Source: Streptomyces sp. NBC_00259 (lineage in GTDB: Bacteria; Actinomycetota; Actinomycetes; Streptomycetales; Streptomycetaceae). Taken from it: DNA of 64,000 nucleotides. The translations under genes and the position numbers were made by a program. The stretch is from positions 2,790,001 through 2,854,000 of the forward strand of contig NZ_CP108080.1 in assembly GCF_036181745.1 (NCBI RefSeq), read 5' to 3'. Under the pieces are notes generated by a model that worked only from the letters and a program-made list of their open reading frames with translations, searched no databases and was not told the origin of the DNA. This document shows, in pieces, positions 25,397 through 32,684 of the stretch; positions within the stretch are counted from its first letter, which is position 1, and every line of letters begins with the position of its first letter.

Positions 25397-26533
25397 GTGA
25401 GCACATCCCTGGACAGCGGACCTCCTCCCCAGGCGCCGGTGACAGCGCTCCGGCAGCGACTGGCCGAGCTGCGCGGGCCGGCCACCGCGCCGCATCCGCT
25501 CGACGCCCGGGCGCTGGCGGCCCTCGCCGCCAACCCCGGCTGCAAGCGGCGCGCGCTCCTGGACGGCGCCGGAGTGGACAAGGCCGCCCTCGCCCGGGCG
25601 CTGGGCGCGCCCGCGCCGTTCGGCCAGTCCCAGTTCGCCTTCATGCGGGGCAACGCGTTCGAGGCACGGGTCAAGGCCGACGGCGGTACGGAGCTGCTGA
25701 GGCTGCTCGGCGTCGCCGATCCCTACGCGGCGCGGGTCCCCGACCTGACGGCGGCCGGTCCGCAGGGGCGTGCCGCGCGCACCTCACTGGCCCTGCGGGA
25801 GGCCACGGGCGTCGCGGAATGGACGCTGCTGGACCATCCGATGCTGGCGCTGGAGGTGGCCGGCTCACCGGCGTATCTGGAGCCCGACGCCGTCGTGGTG
25901 CATCCCGACGGCCGGTGGACGGTCGTCGAGATCAAGTCCTTCCCGATGATCGACGACTCGGCGGACGCGTCGAAGGTCGGCGCGGCCGCGCGCCAGGCCG
26001 CGGTGTACGTGCTGGCGCTGGAGCGGGTGGCGGCGCTCACGGAGGGCGCGTCGGTGGACCACTCGGTGCTGCTCGTCTGCCCCAAGGACTTCACCAATCT
26101 GCCAGCCGCGTCGGTGGTCGACGTACGCAAGCAGTTGTCCGTGACCCGGCGGCAGCTGGCCCGGCTGACCCGGGTCGAGGACATCGCGTCGGCGCTCCCG
26201 GACGACGTCAGCTTCGACGTGGAGAGCTGCTCACCCGGCGAACTGACGTCGGCGGTCGACTCCGTCCCCTCCGCCTACGCCCCGGAGTGCCTGTCCGCCT
26301 GCGAGCTCGCCTTCCACTGCCGCGAGCGCGCACGTGACGCCGGCGCGGTGGAGGCGCTCGGCCGTGCGGTACGGGGCGAACTGGGCGGACTGACAGGCGT
26401 CGCCGAGGTCCTCTCGGCAGCCCGCGGGGCATCGGGCGACCCGGCGGACCCGACGGTCGAGGCGCTGCGCAGGGCGGCGGCACTGCGCGCGGAGGCGCTC
26501 GGCGCGGCGGTTGCGGACAGGGGGCCGGCGTGA
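25397..26533 (+). CDS. RecB/Cas4-like PD-(D/E)XK nuclease
   Basis: 378 residues from GTG 25397. Nuclease motifs in order: FMRGNAFEARV (conserved E, near residue 87), EPDAVVVHPDG with the catalytic D, then VVEIKSF giving ExK about 12 residues later, and a following Q/Y-bearing helix (ARQAAVYVLAL). Near the C-terminus ECLSACELAFHC provides clustered cysteines. With an earlier Cys (ESCSPGE), these could hold an Fe-S cluster as in Cas4 and AddB. First gene of a three-gene unit ending in an SF1 helicase, a combination typical of DNA end processing. No Cas genes are present. Confidence 0.8.
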   Translation: MSTSLDSGPPPQAPVTALRQRLAELRGPATAPHPLDARALAALAANPGCKRRALLDGAGVDKAALARALGAPAPFGQSQFAFMRGNAFEARVKADGGTELLRLLGVADPYAARVPDLTAAGPQGRAARTSLALREATGVAEWTLLDHPMLALEVAGSPAYLEPDAVVVHPDGRWTVVEIKSFPMIDDSADASKVGAAARQAAVYVLALERVAALTEGASVDHSVLLVCPKDFTNLPAASVVDVRKQLSVTRRQLARLTRVEDIASALPDDVSFDVESCSPGELTSAVDSVPSAYAPECLSACELAFHCRERARDAGAVEALGRAVRGELGGLTGVAEVLSAARGASGDPADPTVEALRRAAALRAEALGAAVADRGPA

Positions 26534-26642
26534 CCGCCGGGCACGGGCACGGGTCTGCGTACGGCTGTGGGTCCCGGGCCGGGGCAAGCTGCCGCCTGCG
26601 GCCGGTGGGCGGCCCCCCGGAGACCGGGCCGGGGAGGAAGAC

Positions 26643-28232
26643 ATGTCGCTGATCAGTACGCTCGCCCGGCTGGAGGCCGTGGAGCGCGGGCGGGCGCAGC
26701 CGCTCGCCACCGTGCGGCACCGCCATCTGTCGGCGCGGCCGCTGGTGTTCGTGCCGCTCACGACGGCCGGTGAGGCGGGTGCCCCGCTCGGCGCGCTCGT
26801 CGGGACGGAGCGGGAGGCTCCGCGGTTGCTGACCGTGGCGCAGCCGCGCGACCGTGATCTGCGGTTCGCGTTTCTCGCCGAGCTGGCGGAGGCGGTGCTT
26901 CCGTATCTGGACGGGTACGCGGACGATGTCGAGCCCGCCGAGCGCAACGAGACGGACCCGGAGACCGGGAAACGCGTCAAGGTCGAGGTCGAGCTGTGCG
27001 CGGACGCCCCGCAGCTGATCGTGCCGAGCCGTCCCGGCGTCGACTTCGTACGGCTGCTGGGGCGTTCGATGCGCTTCCGGCGGACGGCGGAGCAGGATCC
27101 GGACACGCCCTATCCGGCGCCACCGCGCGTGCCGCTGCTCGGACGCTGGCTGACGCACTACGGCGAGCGGGCCCGGGTGCCCGGCTCCTCGCTGTTGCTG
27201 GCGATGACGGATCTGCTCGGCCGGCACTGGGCGACCGGACAGTCCCATCTGGAGGACCAGCACCTGGGCGCGTTGCTCGCCTGGATCGATCCTCCCGAGG
27301 GCACATCGGGCGCCGAGGCGGCGCTGCGCGCGGAGGTGGGCCGGGACCGCGAGGGCCAACTGGTGTGCCCGCCGGCCGGCCCCGCGACGGACCCGGCGTT
27401 CGACAACCGGCTGCTGTCGCCCGCGATCGAGCGGCACGACCGCGCCCGCCAGGCCCTCGCCGCCGCAGAGGACGGCGCCGCCGCCGACGAGCAACTGGCC
27501 CGGCTGAGCACGGCCGAGCGGGAGATCCGGACGCTGCTGGCGGGAGTGCTGCGCCCCACCTGGGACGCGGTGTGGCAGGGCCTGGACCTGCTGCGGGAGC
27601 TGCCGGAGGGCCCACGCGCCGCCGACCGCTGGACCCGTGACCGCTGGTCGTTCACCGGTCACCGCGACCGGGTGCGGGCGGGCGAGCCGCCGCAGCCCCG
27701 CCGCGACGACGCGGTGACCGCCGCGCAGAAGCTCGCGGCCCGCGAGACGGCTCAGGCGCAACTGGAGGCGCAGGAGGCGCTCGACGACCCGCTGGTGCTC
27801 GCCGGACGGCGGCTCGCGGGCGAGGCGTTCGTCGGCGAGGTCACCGATGTGACCATGGCCTGGTCGGAGTCGAAGCGGCCCTCGCCCCGGCCGCTGCTGA
27901 CCGTGCGTACGCACGACCGCCCGCACCTCGGCGCGGGCGTGAAGGCGTACCGCTCGCTGGAGGGCAAGCCGCAGTCGGCCGAGTTCGTGCGGTACGAGGA
28001 GGACGGCGCGGTCGTCCTGCGACTGCTCGACCGCATGGGCCGGTCCAGGGACCCGGCCGAGGGCTCGGTGCCGGAAGCGGGCGCGTCCCTCGCCTGGACC
28101 CTCTTCGAGCACGAACAGCGCGGTGGGCCGAAACTGCCCGAGCCCGAGGACACCCCGTGGACGCACGGTGGTCCGCCGCGCGGCGACGCCGCCGAGAGCC
28201 CCGACACCGTGACCCCGGAGGATCTGCTGTGA
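26643..28232 (+). CDS. 529-residue protein of unknown function between nuclease and helicase
   Basis: ATG 26643 is preceded by GGGGAGGAAG. No membrane segment or signal. The first about 330 residues are mixed alpha/beta with an Arg-rich surface. Residues about 360-395 are a charged helical stretch (AAQKLAARETAQAQLEAQEA). The C-terminal third (GEVTDVTMAWSESKR, PLLTVRTHDRPHLGAG) looks like an OB-type beta domain. The tail is acidic and Pro-rich. It overlaps the helicase gene by 4 bp (GTGA), so the two proteins are translationally coupled and probably act together. No known family recognised. Confidence 0.7.
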   Translation: MSLISTLARLEAVERGRAQPLATVRHRHLSARPLVFVPLTTAGEAGAPLGALVGTEREAPRLLTVAQPRDRDLRFAFLAELAEAVLPYLDGYADDVEPAERNETDPETGKRVKVEVELCADAPQLIVPSRPGVDFVRLLGRSMRFRRTAEQDPDTPYPAPPRVPLLGRWLTHYGERARVPGSSLLLAMTDLLGRHWATGQSHLEDQHLGALLAWIDPPEGTSGAEAALRAEVGRDREGQLVCPPAGPATDPAFDNRLLSPAIERHDRARQALAAAEDGAAADEQLARLSTAEREIRTLLAGVLRPTWDAVWQGLDLLRELPEGPRAADRWTRDRWSFTGHRDRVRAGEPPQPRRDDAVTAAQKLAARETAQAQLEAQEALDDPLVLAGRRLAGEAFVGEVTDVTMAWSESKRPSPRPLLTVRTHDRPHLGAGVKAYRSLEGKPQSAEFVRYEEDGAVVLRLLDRMGRSRDPAEGSVPEAGASLAWTLFEHEQRGGPKLPEPEDTPWTHGGPPRGDAAESPDTVTPEDLL

Positions 28233-29575
28233 CGGGCACCGTGATCCCGCTGTTCGACCCCGGCGCGGAGGCCGGGCGGGCCACCGCGCGGATCCTCGAC
28301 GACACCCTCCACGGGGACGCGCGGGGTGTGGTCGTGGACTCACCGCCGGGCGCCGGCAAGTCGACGCTCGTGGTGCGGGCCGCGCTGGAACTGGCCGCGG
28401 CCGGACGGCCGTTGATGGTCGTCGCGCAGACCAACGCGCAGGTCGACGATCTGGTGCTGCGGCTCGCCGAGAAGGAGCCGGAGCTGCCGGTCGGCCGGCT
28501 GCACAGCAACGACCCCGATCCGTACGACAAGGCGCTCGACGAGCTGCCGAACGTACGGAAGTCGGCGAAGGCCGGCGATCTCGCCGGCCTGGACGTGGTG
28601 ATCTCGACCGCCGCGAAATGGGCGCACGTCAAGGGCGTCGAGCCATGGCGGCACGCGATCGTGGACGAGGCGTACCAGATGCGGTCGGACGCGCTGCTCG
28701 CCGTCGCCGGGCTCTTCGAACGGGCGCTGTTCGTCGGCGACCCCGGCCAGCTCGACCCGTTCTCGGTGGTCGGGGCCGAGCAGTGGGCGGGGCTGTCGTA
28801 CGACCCGTCGGCGAGCGCGGTCTCCACGCTGCTCGCGCACAACCCGGAACTGCCGCAGCACCGGCTGCCGGTGTCCTGGCGGCTGCCTGCCTCGGCCGCG
28901 CCGCTGGTCTCCGGCGCGTTCTACCCGTACACGCCGTTCCGCAGCGGTACGGCAGGAGGCGACCGGCGGCTCGCCTTCGGGGTCCCGTCGGACGGTTCGG
29001 GCCCCGACCGGGTGCTGGACGAGGCGGCCGAGTCGGGCTGGGGCCTGCTGGAGCTGCCCGCCCGGCACACGCCGCGCACGGACCCGGAGGCGGTCAGGGC
29101 CGTGGCCCTGGTGGTGCGCAGGCTGCTGGACCGGGGCGGGGCCTCGGTCTCGGAGCGCTCCCCGGACCCGGCGCCGCTGACCCCGGACCGGATCGCCGTC
29201 GGCACGGCCCACCGCGATCAGGCGGCGGCGGTGCGGGCGGCGCTCGCGGAGCTGGGGGTCGCGGGGGTCACCGTGGACACGGCGAACCGGCTCCAGGGCC
29301 GTGAGTACGACGTCACGGTCGTCCTCCATCCGCTCTCCGGCCGCCCGGACGCGACGGCGTTCCATCTGGAGACGGGCCGTCTGTGCGTGCTGGCGTCGCG
29401 CCACCGGCACGCCTGCATCGTGGTGTGCCGGGCGGGTGTCGCGGAGCTGCTGGACGAGCATCCGTCCACGGAGCCGGTGCAGCTGGGCGTCACGGTGAAG
29501 TTCCCGGACGGCTGGGAGGCCAATCACGCGGTGCTCTCGCACCTGGCCGAGCACCGGGTGGTGTGGACGCCGTAG
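28229..29575 (+). CDS. superfamily 1 DNA/RNA helicase (AAA, Dna2/UPF1-like)
   Basis: 448 residues from GTG 28229. Motif I is SPPGAGKSTL (near residue 42), motif II IVDEAYQM (DEAY), motif III VGDPGQLDPF, motif IV-like VSWRLPASA, motif V TVDTANRLQGREYDVTVV and motif VI ASRHRHACIVV. This is a complete SF1 ATPase core without a large accessory domain. Third gene of the nuclease-X-helicase unit. Direction of unwinding and substrate are not deducible here. Confidence 0.85.
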   Translation: MTGTVIPLFDPGAEAGRATARILDDTLHGDARGVVVDSPPGAGKSTLVVRAALELAAAGRPLMVVAQTNAQVDDLVLRLAEKEPELPVGRLHSNDPDPYDKALDELPNVRKSAKAGDLAGLDVVISTAAKWAHVKGVEPWRHAIVDEAYQMRSDALLAVAGLFERALFVGDPGQLDPFSVVGAEQWAGLSYDPSASAVSTLLAHNPELPQHRLPVSWRLPASAAPLVSGAFYPYTPFRSGTAGGDRRLAFGVPSDGSGPDRVLDEAAESGWGLLELPARHTPRTDPEAVRAVALVVRRLLDRGGASVSERSPDPAPLTPDRIAVGTAHRDQAAAVRAALAELGVAGVTVDTANRLQGREYDVTVVLHPLSGRPDATAFHLETGRLCVLASRHRHACIVVCRAGVAELLDEHPSTEPVQLGVTVKFPDGWEANHAVLSHLAEHRVVWTP

Positions 29576-29670
29576 CGAAGGGCGCGGCGAAGGCCCGGCC
29601 GCTCCTCATGGACCCCCTTGTGCGGGGCGGGACAATGGGGTGGTCGGGAAGTACGAGGATGGAGACACGC

Positions 29671-30045
29671 ATGGCGGAGTCGTCGGGGCGGAGCGAGCGG
29701 CGGGTACGGCCTTCTCCGCTGCTCTTCGAGCCCACGGAGGTCGCCTCCGACCCGGAGCACTTCTTCGATCTGGAGTCGATCGAGGACCCCCGGGACCTGC
29801 TGTCCCGCGCGACGGAACTGACGCTGGCCTTCCAGGCGGCGACCGACCGCGCCCTGGAGTTCCAGGCCGTCGCGGCCGCTCAGCTCGCCGATCCGCGCCG
29901 TTTCGACCGCCTGACGGCGGCGGAGATCGCGCGGCGGGCGGAGTGGAGCGAGGACTACGCGAAACGCATGATCGACTTCGGCCGGAACCTGCTTCGCGGT
30001 CCTGATCCGGATCCGGATCCGCAGACGACGCGCCGGCGGCCGTGA
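29671..30045 (+). CDS. small conserved protein of unknown function
   Basis: 124 residues from ATG 29671 (GGAG six bases upstream; ATG 29659 is an alternative start). Predicted mostly helical (DLLSRATELTLAFQAATDRA, RLTAAEIARRAEWSEDYAKR). It ends in a DPDPDPDP run encoded by three GATCCG repeats. No motif recognised. It follows the helicase gene by about 95 bp and could belong to that transcript. Confidence 0.6.
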   Translation: MAESSGRSERRVRPSPLLFEPTEVASDPEHFFDLESIEDPRDLLSRATELTLAFQAATDRALEFQAVAAAQLADPRRFDRLTAAEIARRAEWSEDYAKRMIDFGRNLLRGPDPDPDPQTTRRRP

Positions 30046-30051
30046 CCCGGC

Positions 30052-30126
30052 GGTAGCGGCCCGGTTCGAGGGCAGCCGCCCGCGCCCGGAGGTAGCGGCC
30101 CGGTTCGGGGCAGCCGCCCGCGCCCG
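30052..30126. repeat. two tandem copies of a 39-bp GC-rich unit
   Basis: Unit 1 is 30052-30090. Unit 2 begins at 30091 with the same GGTAGCGGCCCGGTTCG start and differs by a one-base deletion and 3' variation. Intergenic. Confidence 0.8.
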
Positions 30127-30275
30127 CCGACGGACCCCGCGCCCGGGTCGCCCACGCACCGGGCAACATCGACTCGGCATATGCCGGGGGGCAAGATACC
30201 TCTCCCGTGCCGCCCTGTCCCGCGTTTCGGCAACTCGTGGAAACCGTGCGGTGACTCCCCGTACATGTAGATGCC

Positions 30276-30938
30276 ATGAGCACTTGGCCGAGAGACGAGA
30301 CGCCCCTCAGCCCCGCCGCCGACGAGGAGCGCAGGCGGGACATCTTCGCCTTCCTCCGGAACGGAGGGCAGCATCACGTCGCCCAGATCACCGCGCAGGG
30401 CGCGGACTGGCTCGCGTCCGCCAGTGCGTGCCCGCGGTCCACGCTCACGCTGTGGGAGTCGCGGCCGGGCGCGCCGGTCGTCGTGTCGTGCGGCGGGGGC
30501 GTCTTCGACGTCGTGAACGTGCCCGCGATCTTCGGGCGCCGGATGCTCGACCGGCTGTGGTCGGAGGGTCCCGGCTCCGGCCCGGTCGCCTTCCACCGCG
30601 GGCGGATGCTGCTGTTCGCCGCCCCTGGCACCGCTCAGCGGTTACCGAGCCTCCTCGGCTGGGAGGAGTGGGGCAGTGCCGTACCGCCGCTCCTCTGCCA
30701 CGGCACCGGCGACGCGATCACCGTCCCGCCGCTCTCCCCGCCGCCCGCCGCCAACGGCACGGGAGCGCGCTGGGTGGTCGCTCCCGACACCCGGCACCCC
30801 TGGCTCCCGGGGCCCGAGGTTCTGCTCTGGGCCTGCGTCCGGGCGGCCCGGGCGACCTCCGCCGCGAGGGTCCGTATATCGATTTTTCCTCCCGCCGATC
30901 AGGATGCTAAGGTCTACGACGTCAGCAGGCGCCGCTAG
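30276..30938 (+). CDS. primase/polymerase-N-terminal-like protein
   Basis: 220 residues from ATG 30276. The sequence (GADWLASASACPRSTLTLWE, FDVVNVPAIFGRRMLDRL, GWEEWGSAVPPLLCHGTG) resembles the short bifunctional primase/polymerase-like proteins common in Streptomyces. A catalytic acidic triad is not obvious. Codon 123 (30642-30644) is TTA, suggesting bldA-dependent expression. The last three codons and the TAG stop lie inside the 5' end of the tRNA-Lys gene, an unusual overlap. Confidence 0.65.
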   Translation: MSTWPRDETPLSPAADEERRRDIFAFLRNGGQHHVAQITAQGADWLASASACPRSTLTLWESRPGAPVVVSCGGGVFDVVNVPAIFGRRMLDRLWSEGPGSGPVAFHRGRMLLFAAPGTAQRLPSLLGWEEWGSAVPPLLCHGTGDAITVPPLSPPPAANGTGARWVVAPDTRHPWLPGPEVLLWACVRAARATSAARVRISIFPPADQDAKVYDVSRRR

Positions 30939-31002
30939 CTCAGTTGGTTAGAGCAGCTGACTCTTAATCAGCGGGTCCGGGGTTCGAGTCCCTGGCGGCG
31001 CA
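30929..31002 (+). tRNA. tRNA-Lys (anticodon CTT), copy 1
   Basis: Acceptor GCGCCGC (30929-30935) pairs GCGGCGC (30995-31001), with discriminator A. Anticodon loop CTCTTAA carries CTT at 30963-30965; T-loop TTCGAGT. CCA is not encoded. Identical to the copies at 45309 and 54856. Confidence 0.96.
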
Positions 31003-31008
31003 CAGACG

Positions 31009-31042
31009 GAAGAAGCCCCTCGCGGAAGCGAGGGGCTTCTTC
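31009..31042 (+). terminator. terminator after tRNA-Lys copy 1
   Basis: Perfect 15-bp stem GAAGAAGCCCCTCGC and complement around a GGAA tetraloop. No long T-run. Confidence 0.88.
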
Positions 31043-31107
31043 GTCGTACGCCGGGTTCTGCGTCGTACGCCGGGTTCTGCGTCGTACACGGGCCTCTTCG
31101 TCGTACG
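31043..31107. repeat. short tandem repeats of a 19-bp unit
   Basis: GTCGTACGCCGGGTTCTGC occurs twice in tandem, followed by two degenerate GTCGTAC-containing copies, between the terminator and the protease stop codon. Confidence 0.75.
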
Positions 31108-31111
31108 CGGC

Positions 31112-32398
31112 TCACCGCACCATCGCGAGCTTCACCGTCCACGCCCCCGTCCGTGTGCGGTCCTTCACCTCCACCCGCAACCGCGCCTCCGGCACCGTGA
31201 ACGTCTCCCCCACCCCCAGCGGCGCGTCCGCCAGCTGCGGGTAGACCGACCGGTCCCAGCACGCGCCGCTCTCCGGATGGGTGTCGATCACCTCGACGGG
31301 CCCTGCTCCGGACGCCGCCTCGTTGCGTACGCGGTAGATCAGCACCCCCTCCTTGCAGGTCCCCAGGTCGTTGCCCGCCGCTCCCCGCGCCTCGATCGCC
31401 AGCGCGCTGTTCTCGCCCGTCCTGACGACGGCGAGCCGCGTTCCCACGGAGCCGCCGGGGGCGGGCGCCGCCGCGAGCGGCTCCAGGGTGACCAGCCGGT
31501 CGGCCGCCCCCCTCACACAGCGCACCTGCCGCCGGTCCAGCCAGCCCAGCTTCCACTTGTGCCAGCCGAAGAACTCCGGGGCGAGCCCGAACTGGCTGCC
31601 CATCACATCCCAGTCCCCCACGTGGGTGTCCCAGTCGCCCTTGCCGTCCACCGGCCGGTTGTAGAGGTCCGGCAGGTCGAACACGTGCCCTGTCTCGTGG
31701 GCCAGCACATGGCGGTCCGGGGGATGCCGCTCGAAGACGGTGACGGCCCGCTTGAGATCGACCCCGTCGGCGCTCGTGGGCTCCTCGAAGTTGACCACCT
31801 TCGTCGCGTCGGAGTCGACGCCCGGTGCGTCCGGATCGGCGACCAGATAGACGACGTCGTAGCGCGAGAAGTCGACCACCGGGTCCGCGGCGGCGACCGC
31901 GTCCCGCAGATAGGCGGTGCGCCGCTCGGGCTCCCAGTCCCGCCTTATCCGGTAGTCCGTCGACGCCTTGGGCATCCGGATCCAATGGGCGACGGGGTGC
32001 GGCCGCAGGGTGAACTTCCCGTACGACGCCTGACGGAAGAAGTCACTGGTCGCGGGGAAGTGGTCACCGGTCAGTTGCTGCGGTGTGGTCAGCGGGGTGG
32101 CGTCCGGGAACGAGAGGAAGACCAGGACCGCGTCGAGGGCCCGGTTCGGACGCGGATACGAGGAGTTCCAGGTGTCCAGGCCCAGCGAATGGTGGGCCGG
32201 GGTGCGGGGCAGCGCGCAGGGGCCCTCCGGGGTGTCGGCGAAGGCGGGGCCCGCCACGAGGGAGGTGGCGACGAGGGCCACCAGGGACGTGAACGCGGCC
32301 GCCGCGGCACGCAGGGTCGGCCGTTCCACCCCCCGGGTGTTCCCTCGTGCGGCTGCTGACCCTCCACGTTCGACCTCCGGCTGCGGAATGCAGGACAC
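31112..32398 (-). CDS. secreted M6-family metalloprotease
   Basis: 428 residues from the first ATG; GTG 32329 (405 residues) is an equally likely start because it places the signal peptide closer to the N-terminus. The signal core (FTSLVALVATSLVAGPAFA) ends at residue about 54. The zinc motif HETGHVFDLPDLY (HExxH plus downstream ligand) is near residue 231, followed by VGDWDVMGS, the methionine turn typical of M6 peptidases. Exported protease of unknown target. Confidence 0.82.
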   Translation of the reverse strand: MSCIPQPEVERGGSAAARGNTRGVERPTLRAAAAAFTSLVALVATSLVAGPAFADTPEGPCALPRTPAHHSLGLDTWNSSYPRPNRALDAVLVFLSFPDATPLTTPQQLTGDHFPATSDFFRQASYGKFTLRPHPVAHWIRMPKASTDYRIRRDWEPERRTAYLRDAVAAADPVVDFSRYDVVYLVADPDAPGVDSDATKVVNFEEPTSADGVDLKRAVTVFERHPPDRHVLAHETGHVFDLPDLYNRPVDGKGDWDTHVGDWDVMGSQFGLAPEFFGWHKWKLGWLDRRQVRCVRGAADRLVTLEPLAAAPAPGGSVGTRLAVVRTGENSALAIEARGAAGNDLGTCKEGVLIYRVRNEAASGAGPVEVIDTHPESGACWDRSVYPQLADAPLGVGETFTVPEARLRVEVKDRTRTGAWTVKLAMVR

Positions 32399-32482
32399 CG
32401 AAACCAGCTTGTGTGGTTTTCAGATGATTCGCACTGTTCCGCTGCCCCGGTCGGGTGAGGCTCGGGGCGACACCCCGGCGAC

Positions 32483-32495
32483 TCACGGAAAGTCA
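32483..32495. promoter_or_regulatory. candidate BldD box upstream of cdgA
   Basis: TCACGGAAAGTCA keeps both outer half-sites (TNAC and GTNA) of the BldD consensus with two central mismatches. It is about 190 bp before the cdgA start. cdgA is a known BldD target in S. coelicolor. This site is an inference by eye. Confidence 0.4.
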
Positions 32496-32684
32496 CAACC
32501 GGTCACGAGAGCTCTGGCCTGGGTATAAGCCGTGCAGAAACGATCGGTCCGGACCATCCAGCGCTCCCGATCGACACGGAGAAGCTGGAACGGCCGCCCG
32601 GCCAGCCTCTATGATCGGCACACTTTCCCGACTTCCCGGCCCCGGCCAGACCTGAACGACACGACTGCACTGCGGGAGCGAGCG

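Noticed and set aside
26208..28343. 711-aa minus-strand ORF opposite the unknown middle protein
   Set aside because: Composition typical of a GC-rich antisense frame; plus strand has a good RBS and coupling to the helicase.
25397..29575. Named anti-phage defence system (for example AddAB, DISARM or BREX type)
   Set aside because: No hallmark methylase, PglZ, DUF or long AddA/AddB proteins; only generic nuclease and helicase motifs are visible, so I keep it as an unnamed candidate.
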